Below the pieces are notes generated by a model. That model was not told the DNA's origin, searched no databases, and worked only from the letters and a program-made list of their open reading frames with translations. The position numbers and the translations under genes were made by a program. Positions 46,762 through 56,200 of a stretch of DNA of 64,000 nucleotides are shown here, in pieces. Where the stretch lies: contig JAWKQE010000009.1 of the NCBI GenBank assembly GCA_041390305.1, positions 62,001 to 126,000 on the forward strand, in the 5' to 3' direction. How positions within the stretch are numbered: the first letter of the stretch is position 1; every line of letters begins with the position of its first letter. The stretch is from JACKCR01 sp041390305 (GTDB lineage Bacteria; Eisenbacteria; RBG-16-71-46; CAIMUX01).

Positions 46762-47391
46762 TTAGAGGATCGACTCGTCGCCAGTGACGAGCAGCAGCAT
46801 CAACTCCCTCGACCTCTCTTCCATCGCATGGACCTGACTCTGGATCCGGTCATAGAGGAAGTTGTGAGCGAAGTACGCGGGAACGGCGACCGCGAGCCCC
46901 GCCGCGGTGGTGAGGAGCGCCTGCCAGATCCCGCCCGCGAGCACGCTCGCGTTCACGTTCCCGCCGAGCCGTTCGACGGTCTGGAACGCCTCGATCATGC
47001 CGAGCACGGTGCCGAGGAAGCCGAGGAGCGGCGCGCCTCCCGCGATCGTGGCGAGCCCGCCCAGGTTCTTCTCCAGGTCCGCGGTTTCCTTCCGCCCCGC
47101 GTCCTCGATCGCCTGCCTCGTCGCCGCCTCGCCGTCCCCGACCCGGCGGAGCCCCGCCGCGAAGACGGCCGCGATCGGAGACTGGCTGCTCCGACAGATC
47201 CCGAGGGCGTCTTCGATCTTCCCGACACGGATGTTTCCGCGGATCTGATCGAGGAACCCGGCGTTCGCGCGCGCGGAACGACGCAGCCTCACCGACCGAT
47301 CGATGAAGATGGCGAGGCCGATGATGGAGCAGAGTACGATGGGCAGCATGAGGAGGCCGCCGCGCTGGATGAAATCGAAGAGGAGTGACAC
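46762..47391 (-). CDS. ExbB/TolQ/MotA-type proton channel protein
   Basis: 209 residues. GTG 47391 has AAGGAG six bases upstream. The first membrane helix lies at about 12-30 (L-P-I-V-L-C-S-I-I-G-L-A-I-F-I). The cytoplasmic part has L-G-G-L-A-T-I-A-G-G-A-P-L-L-G-F-L-G-T-V-L-G-M, the ExbB/TolQ signature, and the third helix has L-L-T-T-A-A-G-L-A-V-A-V-P-A. First gene of a four-gene operon (exbB-exbD-kinase-ntrC type), 12 bases before the exbD-like gene. Longer in-frame starts lack a ribosome binding site. Confidence 0.94.
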   Translation of the reverse strand: MSLLFDFIQRGGLLMLPIVLCSIIGLAIFIDRSVRLRRSARANAGFLDQIRGNIRVGKIEDALGICRSSQSPIAAVFAAGLRRVGDGEAATRQAIEDAGRKETADLEKNLGGLATIAGGAPLLGFLGTVLGMIEAFQTVERLGGNVNASVLAGGIWQALLTTAAGLAVAVPAYFAHNFLYDRIQSQVHAMEERSRELMLLLVTGDESIL

Positions 47392-47487
47392 TCCCGCTCC
47401 TTCGTGATGCTCGTGGAACGAAGTCCCTGACGTTCTCGAACCTGCGAAGTACGCTACGGAAAGAACGCGCGTCCTGTCCAGGGGGAA

Positions 47488-47516
47488 TTGGGCCCAATGC
47501 ACGACTATGGTAGATT
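47488..47516 (+). promoter_or_regulatory. Candidate promoter of the polysaccharide operon
   Basis: TTGGGC (47488-47493), a 17-base spacer and TAGATT (47511-47516). Expected start near 47523, giving a leader of about 57 bases with GAGGAG before the ATG at 47580. Confidence 0.5.
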
Positions 47517-47579
47517 TTCGGTCGCGCTCGACTCGCACATCGGCAGTCGCTGAACGGACGAGCGCACCGAGGAGACGAG

Positions 47580-48068
47580 ATGGAAGAGCTGTGGACACCG
47601 TGGCGCATGCGCTACATCACATCGCCCCCGCCGAAGGACGGATGCGTGTTCTGTCGTCTCCTCGAGGATGACGGTGCGTCCGAACTCGTCCTCTTCCGGG
47701 GACGTCACTCCTTCGTCGTCATGAACCTCTACCCGTATTCGGTTGGACACACGATGGTGGTGCCCTATCGGCATCTCCCACGCACCGCCGCGCTCACGAC
47801 GGAAGAGCTCGGCGAGATCGTGCACTCCGCGGGCCGCACCGAGCGGGTGCTTCGGGAACATCTCGGAGCAGAGACCGTCCACTACGGGATCAACCTCGGG
47901 CGTCCGGCGGGCGCCGGAGTGGAAGGACACGTCCACCTCCACCTCGTTCCCCGCGGTGGACGGATCCCCTCCCGGGCCGTCCAGGGTTCTCTCCCCGTCC
48001 CGCTCGAGGAGACGACCCTTCTGCTGAAGGACGCCTTTGCCGCGGCGGCGGATTCCGGCCGTCCATGA
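47580..48068 (+). CDS. HIT-family hydrolase (AP4A-phosphorylase/hydrolase-like)
   Basis: 162 residues. The opening W-T-P-W-R-M-x-Y and C22-x-x-C25 (G-C-V-F-C) are typical of the bacterial HIT group. The histidine triad is H117-V-H119-L-H121 (G-H-V-H-L-H-L-V-P-R). Such enzymes hydrolyse or phosphorolyse dinucleoside polyphosphates or nucleoside phosphoramidates. First gene of a plus-strand cluster; its stop overlaps the next start as ATGA (48065-48068). Confidence 0.93.
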   Translation: MEELWTPWRMRYITSPPPKDGCVFCRLLEDDGASELVLFRGRHSFVVMNLYPYSVGHTMVVPYRHLPRTAALTTEELGEIVHSAGRTERVLREHLGAETVHYGINLGRPAGAGVEGHVHLHLVPRGGRIPSRAVQGSLPVPLEETTLLLKDAFAAAADSGRP

Positions 48069-49201
48069 CCCGCCCGTGCGAAGTGCTCGCGGTCGTCGGT
48101 GCTCGGCCCAACTTCATGAAGGTCGCGCCGATCCTCCGCGCCGCAGAAGCGTCCTCCTCCCTGCGGTTCCGCCTCGCCCACACCGGTCAGCACTACGACG
48201 CCGCGCTCTCGGACCAGTTCTTCCGCGAGCTGGGCATGCGCGAGCCGGACATCCACCTCCGGGTGGGGTCCGCCTCGCACGCCGTGCAGACGGCCCGGAT
48301 TCTCGAGCGGTTCGAGGAAGTGCTGATGGCGGACCGGCCGGACCTCGTCCTCGTCGCCGGTGACGTGAACTCGACCCTGGGCTGCTCTCTCGCGGCCGTG
48401 AAGCTCGGCATCCCCGTCGCCCACGTCGAGGCCGGACTCCGGAGCGGAGACCGGACCATGCCGGAGGAGATCAACCGGATCGTCACCGATTCGGTTTCAG
48501 ACCTTCTCCTCACCACCTCGCGCGACGCGGACGACAACCTGGAGCGCGAGGGCGTCCCGCGCGAGCTGGTCCACTTCGTCGGGAACACGATGATCGACAC
48601 GCTCCGGAGGTTCGAGAGCGCCGCCCGGGAACGGAGGAGCTGCGAATCGTACGGCGTGGACGCCGGCGACTACGCACTCGTGACCCTGCACCGGCCGTCG
48701 AACGTGGACGATGCGGCGGGCCTCGCACGGATCCTCGATCTGCTCGGCGCGTTGTCGGCGGAGACCCCCACGCTCCTCCCGCTCCATCCCCGCACCGAGG
48801 CGAGCCTCGAACGGCATGGGCTCTCGGAACGCCTCGAGCAACTCGGACAGGTGAGGAAGCTCCCTCCGCTCGGCTACCTCGACTTCCTCTCCCTCATGGC
48901 GACGGCGCGTCTCGTCCTCACCGACAGCGGAGGTGTCCAAGAGGAGACGACCGCACTCGGGGTTCCGTGCTTCACGCTCCGGCCGAGCACGGAGCGTCCC
49001 GTCACCGTGACGTCGGGAACGAACCTCCTCGTATCGGATCGGGTCGACGAGCAGATCCTCGCCATCCGAGGGTTTCTCTCGGGGAGGGCCCGAATGGAAG
49101 CAAAGATCCCCGAACTCTGGGACGGAGCCGCCGGACCGAGGATCGTCCGGGTGTTGGAAGACTGGTCGGAGCGCGGACGCCCTTCGCGGGTGCGTCCCTG
49201 A
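48065..49201 (+). CDS. wecB: UDP-N-acetylglucosamine 2-epimerase (WecB type)
   Basis: 378 residues, standard length. Family motifs are V-V-G-A-R-P-N-F-M-K near the N-terminus, H-T-G-Q-H-Y-D, V-A-G-D-V-N-S-T-L, H-V-E-A-G-L-R-S-G-D, P-E-E-I-N-R and L-T-D-S-G-G-V-Q-E-E in the C-terminal UDP site. It makes UDP-ManNAc, or the 2,3-diacetamido equivalent in WbpI-type enzymes; substrate choice cannot be read from sequence by eye. The dehydrogenase/aminotransferase pair at 59.5-61.8 kb would supply a diacetamido-uronate substrate. Cotranslated with the HIT gene. Confidence 0.93.
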   Translation: MTRPCEVLAVVGARPNFMKVAPILRAAEASSSLRFRLAHTGQHYDAALSDQFFRELGMREPDIHLRVGSASHAVQTARILERFEEVLMADRPDLVLVAGDVNSTLGCSLAAVKLGIPVAHVEAGLRSGDRTMPEEINRIVTDSVSDLLLTTSRDADDNLEREGVPRELVHFVGNTMIDTLRRFESAARERRSCESYGVDAGDYALVTLHRPSNVDDAAGLARILDLLGALSAETPTLLPLHPRTEASLERHGLSERLEQLGQVRKLPPLGYLDFLSLMATARLVLTDSGGVQEETTALGVPCFTLRPSTERPVTVTSGTNLLVSDRVDEQILAIRGFLSGRARMEAKIPELWDGAAGPRIVRVLEDWSERGRPSRVRP

Positions 49202-49206
49202 AGCCT

Positions 49207-50403
49207 ATGCGGATCGGGATGCTCCTCGACAAGCCGTTCCCGCCCGACCCGAGGGTCGGGAACGAGATGCGTTCTCTCCACCGAGCGGGCCACGACGTAC
49301 ACCTCCTCTGCCCGAGCGTCGAGGACGGACGCCCCCTTTCCGAGGACTGGCAGGGGATCCACGTCCACCGGATCCGGATGTCGAAGAAGTTCTTCAAGCG
49401 AGCCAGCGCGCTGGTCCTCCGGGTCCCCTTCTACTGGAACGCGTACGAACGTCCCCTTCGCGAACTCGCGGAGCGGGAGCGGTTCGAGGCGATCCACGTC
49501 CACGACCTCCCGCTCCTCCGGGTCGGGCTGCGCGTGGGCCGGGCTCTCGGCGTGCCGGTCGTGAGCGACCTCCACGAGAACTACCCCGCGGCCGTCGCGA
49601 CCTACGACTATGCGAACCGGTGGCCGGGAAGGTGGCTCATCTCCGTGGACCAGTGGCGCCGGTACGAACGAAGGGCGGTCCCCGCAGCGGACCGCGTGAT
49701 CGTGGTCGTCCCCGAGGCCATGGACCGGTTCCAGGGCCTCGTGCCGCCTGAGCGGATGGTGCCGATCTCGAACACGGTCGACGTGGACGAGTTCGAAGGG
49801 TTCCCCCGGGACGACTCGATCGAGGAACGGTTCGGCTCGCGCTTCACGATCGGCTACCTCGGTGGGTTCGATCGCCATCGTGGTCTCGACACGTTGGTGG
49901 ACGGCTTCGCTCAGGTCGCGGACGAGATTCCCGAAGCCCACCTCCTGTTGGTCGGCGCGGGCGCGACCAAGGGCCCGCTCGAAGCGGATGTTCGGGCACG
50001 GGGGCTCGCGGATCGGGTGTCGTTCGAAGGGTGGCAGGACTACCGGCTCTTCCCGTCGTACGTGCGTGCCTGCAAGGTCTGCACGATCCCCCACCGGAAG
50101 AGCGAGCACACGGACACGACCATCCCCCACAAGCTCTTCCACTACATGTTGCTCGAACGGCCCGTCCTGGCGAGCAACTGTCTGCCGATCGCGCGCATCC
50201 TCGAGGAGACGGAAGCCGGACTCGTCCACGCGAGTGGCGACGCGGCCGGTGTGGCCGCCGCGCTCCGCACTCTCCGGGACGGTGAGCTGAGGGCCCGCCT
50301 CGGCGCCCGCGGCCGCGAGGCGGTTCTCGGCAGATACAACTGGGATCGGACGGCAGAGACGCTGATCGAGATCTACGCAACCCTCCAGCAGAACCGAACG
50401 TGA
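49207..50403 (+). CDS. Family 4-type glycosyltransferase
   Basis: 398 residues with GT-B fold features: M-R-I-G-M-L-L-D at the N-terminus, P-D-P-R-V-G-N-E-M-R, V-H-D-L-P-L-L, then I-G-Y-L-G-G-F and a C-terminal nucleotide-sugar segment (P-H-K-L-F-H-Y-M-L-L-E-R-P-V-L-A-S), similar to GT4 E-x7-E sites. It starts five bases after the wecB stop without a strong own ribosome binding site, implying coupling. It transfers a sugar onto a growing surface glycan; acceptor and donor unknown. Confidence 0.9.
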   Translation: MRIGMLLDKPFPPDPRVGNEMRSLHRAGHDVHLLCPSVEDGRPLSEDWQGIHVHRIRMSKKFFKRASALVLRVPFYWNAYERPLRELAERERFEAIHVHDLPLLRVGLRVGRALGVPVVSDLHENYPAAVATYDYANRWPGRWLISVDQWRRYERRAVPAADRVIVVVPEAMDRFQGLVPPERMVPISNTVDVDEFEGFPRDDSIEERFGSRFTIGYLGGFDRHRGLDTLVDGFAQVADEIPEAHLLLVGAGATKGPLEADVRARGLADRVSFEGWQDYRLFPSYVRACKVCTIPHRKSEHTDTTIPHKLFHYMLLERPVLASNCLPIARILEETEAGLVHASGDAAGVAAALRTLRDGELRARLGARGREAVLGRYNWDRTAETLIEIYATLQQNRT

Positions 50404-51869
50404 ACCTCTCCCAACTCCTCACCCGAGTCGTACGCCACTCGGCCGTCTACGGACTCGCCGACTTCGTGGGCAAGGCGATCGGTTTCCTCCTCATTCCGCT
50501 CTACACGCGGAAGCTCTCGCAGGAGGCGTTCGGTCAGCTCCAGATCCTCCTCCTCTTCCAGACGTTCGGTGTCATGACGTTCGGAATCGGACAGATCGGT
50601 ACGGTCCTCCGGTATCACCCCAAGGCAAGGGACGACTCCGAACGCTCGCAGCTCATCCGTGGCGCGACTTCGATCGTCGCGTTGTCGTGCACCTTCTTCC
50701 TCGTGGTGGGGCTCCTCGCCGCGGAGACTCTCTCCGTGCGCTTCCTCGGCGGACCGGAGCTCACGAACGTCGTCCGGCTGTTCCTGGCCGGGATCATCGC
50801 CCGGGTCGTCTCCGATCTGCCTCTGACGCTCCTCCGGATCGAGGAGAGGAGTGCCCGGTACGGCGCAGGCACCCTCCTCCGCCTCCTGATGTCGCTCGTC
50901 CTCATCCTCTACTTCGTCGTGGTCCGGGACATGGGCGTGCTCGGTGTGGTGCTCGGGGATGTGATCGCGTCGGCCGTGCTCTTCCTGAGCCTCCTTCCCG
51001 TGTTCCGCCGCCACTGGGGCGCAGGTGGCGGACAGAATCCCGATTTCGGCTTCCGCGCGTTCCTGTCATTCGGGTGGCCCTACATGGTCGTCAACCTGGG
51101 AGCGTTCGGACTCATCGCGATCGACCGGCTCTTCCTGGCCGGACGCGGCGACCTCGTGGACGCGGGCGTCTACTCCCTGGGCGGGAAGCTCGCGTCCCTC
51201 GTCAACATCCTGGTGCTCTCCCCGTTCACGCTCGTCTGGGGGCCGCTCAGCTTCCGTCTCGCCGAAGAGGACGACCCCGCGGAGGCGCAACGGATCTTCT
51301 CCCGGCTCTTCACCTACTTCGCGTTCGTGCTCTACGTCCTCGGACTGGCGCTCTACCTCTTCGCACCCGAGGCGTTCGCGTTGGCGGCCCCACCGGAGTA
51401 CGCGGACGCCGACCGGGTCGTCCCCCTCCTCGTCGGATCGATGATCGTGTTCGGTTTCTACAAGCACTTCCAGGTGGGGCTCGCGATCACCGGCAAGACG
51501 AAGTCGATCGCGACGTCCTTCGTCCTCGCGGCGCTCTGCAACCTCGCCGCGAACGCCGCCCTCGTGCCGCGGTTCGGGATGATGGGAGCCGCGGTCGCGA
51601 CGCTCCTTTCCTACTTCGTCATGTGCGGCTTCCTCCTCGCGCAGGTCCAACGGGTCTACCCGGTGCCGTACGAGTGGCGCCGGGTCGTACCCTGGGCACT
51701 GGTCGCGATCCTGCTCGGCTGGACGCGGGAGTTCCTGCCGGACGTCGGGACGGCCGGAAACGTCGTGCTGAAGGCGGCGGTGCTGCTGGTGCTCCCGGTC
51801 GCCATCTTCCTCTCCCTCCCCGCGAACGAGCGCCAGGCGGCCCGCAAGTGGGTGACGCAGCTGTGGTAG
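50400..51869 (+). CDS. Polysaccharide flippase (Wzx-like, MATE/MOP superfamily)
   Basis: 489 residues with about 12-14 hydrophobic segments. The N-terminus Y-G-L-A-D-F-V-G-K-A-I-G-F-L-L-I-P-L-Y-T-R is typical of O-antigen flippases. GTG start overlaps the glycosyltransferase stop (GTGA, 50400-50403). It would move lipid-linked repeat units across the inner membrane. No Wzy polymerase or chain-length gene is nearby. Confidence 0.93.
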   Translation: MNLSQLLTRVVRHSAVYGLADFVGKAIGFLLIPLYTRKLSQEAFGQLQILLLFQTFGVMTFGIGQIGTVLRYHPKARDDSERSQLIRGATSIVALSCTFFLVVGLLAAETLSVRFLGGPELTNVVRLFLAGIIARVVSDLPLTLLRIEERSARYGAGTLLRLLMSLVLILYFVVVRDMGVLGVVLGDVIASAVLFLSLLPVFRRHWGAGGGQNPDFGFRAFLSFGWPYMVVNLGAFGLIAIDRLFLAGRGDLVDAGVYSLGGKLASLVNILVLSPFTLVWGPLSFRLAEEDDPAEAQRIFSRLFTYFAFVLYVLGLALYLFAPEAFALAAPPEYADADRVVPLLVGSMIVFGFYKHFQVGLAITGKTKSIATSFVLAALCNLAANAALVPRFGMMGAAVATLLSYFVMCGFLLAQVQRVYPVPYEWRRVVPWALVAILLGWTREFLPDVGTAGNVVLKAAVLLVLPVAIFLSLPANERQAARKWVTQLW

Positions 51870-51880
51870 AGTCGCGCCCC

Positions 51881-52839
51881 ATGCGAGACGGATCCTCCAG
51901 AAACGCGAGCAGCGGCGAGACCGCAGGCTCGGGCGCGGGCAGCGACGCAGGCAGCGGTGCAGGCAACGCAGGCAGCAACGCAGGCAGCGGTGCAGGCAAC
52001 GAAGCAGGCAGCGGTGCAGGCGGCGGTGCAGGCGGCGGAGCAGGCAGCAGCGGCGCGGGCGGCGCGCGCGGCGACACGGGCGACCTCGCGGCGCTGCGCT
52101 TCCACGACGCCGAGGTGTACGAGCACTACGAGTCGAGCCCGTATCTCAAGGAGCGGAACCGGATCATCCTGGACATCCTCCCGGCGGACGCCCGAACCGT
52201 ACTCGACATCGGATGTGGTCCGGGAATCGTCGGCCACGCCATTCGATCGACCGGACGGACGGTGGTGAGTACGGACCTCAGCCGGGCTCTCGAAGCGCGC
52301 CCGCCCTTTCCGTACCTCGCGAGCGCGACCCACCTTCCCCACCGGGACAGATCCTTCGACCTCGCGATGTCACTCGAAATGCTGGAGCATATCCCCGACG
52401 GAGTGCTCCGTCAGATCGCCGACGAGATGTCGAGGATCGCCGGAGAGTGGATTCTGGTCGGCGTGCCACACCGGAGAACCTGGCCCGCAACTTCCTCCTC
52501 TGTCCTCGCTGCGGGCTTCGTTTCAACCGAACCGGCCACGTGCAGAGTTTCGACCGCGATCGTCTCGCGGCGCTCTTCCCCGCATTCGACCTCGAGTGGA
52601 GCCACGTCTGCGGGCCCCCCGTTCGGGAGTATCCCACCGTCCTCCTCCGTCTCCGCCACGACTTGGCCCATCGGTTCAGCGAGATGGCATCCGGAGCGGC
52701 GAACGTCTGCCCTCGGTGTCACGAGACGGAGTTCGCACCGTTCCGGCACAACCTCCTCTCCTTTACGCTCGACGGGATCAACAAGATGGTCAGCAAGCGG
52801 CGGCCGTACTGGATCCTCGAGCTCCTGCGCCGCCGCTGA
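51881..52839 (+). pseudogene. SAM-dependent methyltransferase with repeat linker and one frame break
   Basis: ATG 51881. Residues about 12-65 are a low-complexity Gly/Ala/Ser/Asn linker (G-S-G-A-G-S-D-A-G units). A class I methyltransferase core follows (V-L-D-I-G-C-G-P-G-I-V-G, L-P-H-R-D-R-S-F-D-L-A, L-E-M-L-E-H-I). Near 52473 the frame breaks at V-P-H-R; inserting one G (GG to GGG) yields E-N-L-A-R-N-F-L-L-C-P-R-C-G. The second frame carries two C-P-R-C pairs (C-P-R-C-G and C-P-R-C-H, possible zinc site) to the stop at 52839. Probably an intact gene in the organism. It is the last gene of the glycan operon and likely modifies a sugar. Confidence 0.82.
51926..52069. repeat. GC-rich degenerate tandem repeat encoding a Gly/Ala/Ser/Asn linker
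   Basis: Repeating GGCAGCGGTGCAGGCAACGC-like units of 9-24 bases run through the 5' end of the methyltransferase gene. Units are multiples of three, so copy number can change without breaking the frame. Confidence 0.7.
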
Positions 52840-52958
52840 GGCCTCCTGTCGGCGCCCCTGCGTTTCCGCCGGGGACTCCTGTCGGCGCCCCTGCGCCGCC
52901 GCTTGGGCCTTCTGTCGGCGCCCCCGGATTCGCGTTTCCGGCGGGGACTCCGGTCCGG
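52827..52958. repeat. 66-bp imperfect tandem duplication at the 3' end of the methyltransferase gene
   Basis: Unit 1 (52827-52892) begins in the last Arg codons of the methyltransferase, and unit 2 (52893 onward) repeats it with changes and a small insertion. Each unit itself contains the subrepeat TCCTGTCGGCGCCCCTGCG twice. Confidence 0.65.
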
Positions 52959-53207
52959 GGGCCCTACGCTCTCGAATCGCCGGGATGCGTTGGTGGGTTG
53001 GCAGGTGGGTTGGTGGCCGGACTCATCTGTTCGCTTCGGGCCCCGGACCGGAGTCTGCGGCGTACTGCTGGAAGGAGGCTGCTCGGAGGGTGGGGCTTGG
53101 AGGAGTGGGGCCTGAACTTCGTTCAGGCCCCCTGAGGTTTGCGAAGGCGTTTTGCGCGGCGGGCTGGAGACGGATCAGGCGCGAAGCCGAGCGGTGGGTG
53201 GGGGTTT
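52840..53207. other. Convergent intergenic region
   Basis: 368 bases between two convergent genes. It holds the 66-bp repeat and the hairpin at 53107-53131. One frame through it reads as a Pro/Ala-rich tail (P-V-G-A-P-A) but has no start of its own. The last 130 bases could also be the real 3' end of the secreted-protein gene on the minus strand if its frame break near 53250 is corrected. Confidence 0.5.
53107..53131. terminator. Bidirectional hairpin between convergent genes
   Basis: A perfect 11-bp stem GGGGCCTGAAC / GTTCAGGCCCC with loop TTC. It sits between the methyltransferase (+) and the sorted secreted protein (-) and lacks T-tracts on both sides. Confidence 0.6.
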
Positions 53208-56200
53208 CTAGGCGGGTCCAGTAGGTGCCGCTGGGGACGAGTGGGCTCGGTCGTCGGTGCCGTCCCAGATGGCATCGTGGGGGCCGGCTTCGAGGGTGGT
53301 GTTCACGAGGGTGCGCACCTTGCGGCCGGCGACATCGTAGATCGCGAGTTCGACCGGGCCGGTGACGGCGAGGTTGAATCGGATCGTGGTGCGGGGGTTG
53401 AACGGGTTCGGTGTGCCCGCGAAGAGGCGCGTAGAGGCGGGGCCCAAGGCATCGCCCGGGGCCGATACGATGTCATCGAGTTGTTCGAGGCAGAGGAAGG
53501 GCGCCAGGTCGCCGTAGTCGACCTCGTAGATCCATTCGATCGCAGCTGCGAGTTCGTCGAACGCTGCTTGGGCGACGTTCTCCGAGTTCGAGACACACCG
53601 GGCGCCGTTCCCGGGCTCGGGAGACGCGAGGTGATGCCACGAGATGCCGTCGAGAACGGCCCGGTAGTTCTCGACGTAGCCGCCGAAGCCGTCCGGCACG
53701 ACGTTCTCCACCGCAACCTGCGCGAACTCCGTCTCGGAAACGCCATCCCCGGCGACGTACACACGGTTTCCAACACCCCCTCCGACGGTGCCGAGGACAT
53801 CGAACCGGAACTGCTGTGGGCACCAGTTTCCGTAGGCGTCGTACACGTAGTCGTGAGCGGAGTTGGCGGTCCCGTAGGCCTCCCCCGTGGCCGCGGGGCT
53901 CTCGATCCGGACGCAGGCCTCGTAGTCACCCGAGTAGTCGGAATAGGTGTCGTCGACGAACGACGCTCCCAGGCGGGGCAGGAGCGCCGGCGCACTGAAT
54001 TCGATTGCGTACGCGATGCCGTCCCCGTTCATCAAAAGTCCCTGTCGGTCGTTGGCGCTCTCCAGATACGGAGCGGTGAGCCAGTCACTGAAGAGCAGGT
54101 AGTCCTCCGGCCACATGAGCTGGGAGATATTGGAGGACCCGGAGTTGACGAGGAGGCCGCGGTAACCGAGCAGCTGGAACAACGAGGCGCCGTTCATGTC
54201 GAAGAGCGTTCTTCCCCGGGCCATCGGAGTCTTCCAGTTCGACGTGGCATCCAGGTAGTCGTACCGGTCGACGTCGTAGCCCAGGGAATCGAACGCCGCT
54301 TCCAGGAACGGCTGGGCGTTCGCGTTGAACGCGTCGACGTAGAGGAGGCATGGGTGCCGCAGCCCTTCTCCCTCGATCTCCCGCCAGCTCGGGAGGATCT
54401 CGAACTCGTTGAAGAAGCCTCCGCTCGTGTCCGGCAGCAGGTAGCGTTCATCGGGACGGTCGATGAAGTTCGCGGTTAGGAAGTACTCCACCTTCGTTCC
54501 CGGGTAGAGAACGTCGTCCTGGATGATCTCGACCTCGTGAGTGAGCTCCGGACCGGACGGAGACCGCCCCCACGCCGCCCAGTCCTCTTCTTTCAGGTAG
54601 CTCGCGAAGCGGTGTTTGAAGGCGTTCGTGCCGATCTGGGCGGAGTCCATGGCCGCTTCGGCGAACTGACCGGCCTCGATGTCGACGCCAGTGGCGGTGT
54701 TCACCTGGTCCCGCCACGTCGTGTACCAGCTTCCGGCCAGAGGCCCGGTCCGGGCGACACGGAACCACAGACTGGCTTCCCAACGGTTCTCGGGCGTGGT
54801 CACCAAGGGACCGACGACGGCCAGGGAGTCTCCCTGCACGTAGGGGCCCGAGTTTCCGAATCCGACTACGTTCCGGGTGACGTCGGCGCGGCCCGGTCTC
54901 GTTGGATCGTTGAAGTTGGACTCGGCGAACCCGTCCTGGAACCAGAGACCGTTGTCGACGAAGATGGCCGGCGCCTCCGGCGAACGCGTGAAGCGGATCT
55001 GGAGGTTGTCGAGGATCGGCGTGAAGTTCGTGATGCCGGAACAGTCCTCCGGCGGAATGCCGAAGAGGTCGCAGGTCGCGTACAGCTCGTAGAGGAAACG
55101 CAGCTGCTCCGCGTCCTCGGGGACGGGATTGTCGGCGAAGGTCGCGGAGCTCCGGGAGTGAACGCACCCGGACGCGTCCCACCAGAAGAACTCCGAATCC
55201 TGGCCGACGCGGGGTGACCAGCCGATCTCGCCCGTGATGTCGCAGACCCATGGGTAGTACTGCCAACCCGCCCGGATGAAGACGCCGTTCACGCGTGGGA
55301 GATCGAGGTACTCGGTCCAGTCCGCGAAGATCGAAAGAGGTCCGGTCCCCGGGAGATTCACGTCGTTCAGGACGTCGACGGGTGGGGAGAGCGCGTAGAT
55401 GTGCTGTCCATAGGGATGCTCCTCGTTGTCGTCGTGCATCTCGAGGACGTTGCCCTGGATGTCGCACTGACAGGTGTCTTCGAGGATGTAATCACCCGAG
55501 CTCGCGACGCCGAGGAAGGTGCCGAAGCCGGGAGAAGGTTCCGCCGTCCAACCTTCCAGGTCGGACTCGAAGCCGTACACGGCAACGTCCGTCCCCGCGG
55601 GTCCGAATCCACTCACGGTGACGTCGTCGAACGCGCAGGGTCCGTACTCGGTCTCGAAGAGGTGATCCTCGTCGGACCAGGAACCGTCGGAAGTCATCTC
55701 GAACACGATCTGGAACGTCGTGTCGCCTTGGAGGTCCAGAGAGGTCAGGACGAGGGCGTCGACGACGCCTACGGGCGGGCTGCTCGGATGGTCGGGCGCG
55801 AGGCCGATCTCCTCTGTGTACTCCCGCAGTTCGGAGCGTTCGCCGCTCGGGAAGCGCTCCAGGTAGACGCGCGTGTAGTCGAAGTTCTCTTCGGTGTCGT
55901 TGAAGTGCGTCCACTGGAGCGTGATGTCGGAGGCGCCGTCATAGACGTAGGTCGGAGACACGAGGCGCTGTCCCCAGCTATTCCCGTAGCCGAGGCCGGA
56001 GTCGAAGCAGAGAGCGCGCGCTTCGCTGCCGAAGGCTCCGATCCATGCAGAGCCGCTTCCGGAGAGGATCGGCGGGGCAACGTCGTTGTACGGATCAGCG
56101 TTCCAACTCGTGGCGTCGATCTGTCGTCCGAAGGCAGCGTCCTGTGCGGAGACGTCGACACCGACCCACCCCTCGAGAGGATCGGGTCCGCCGTGATCGA

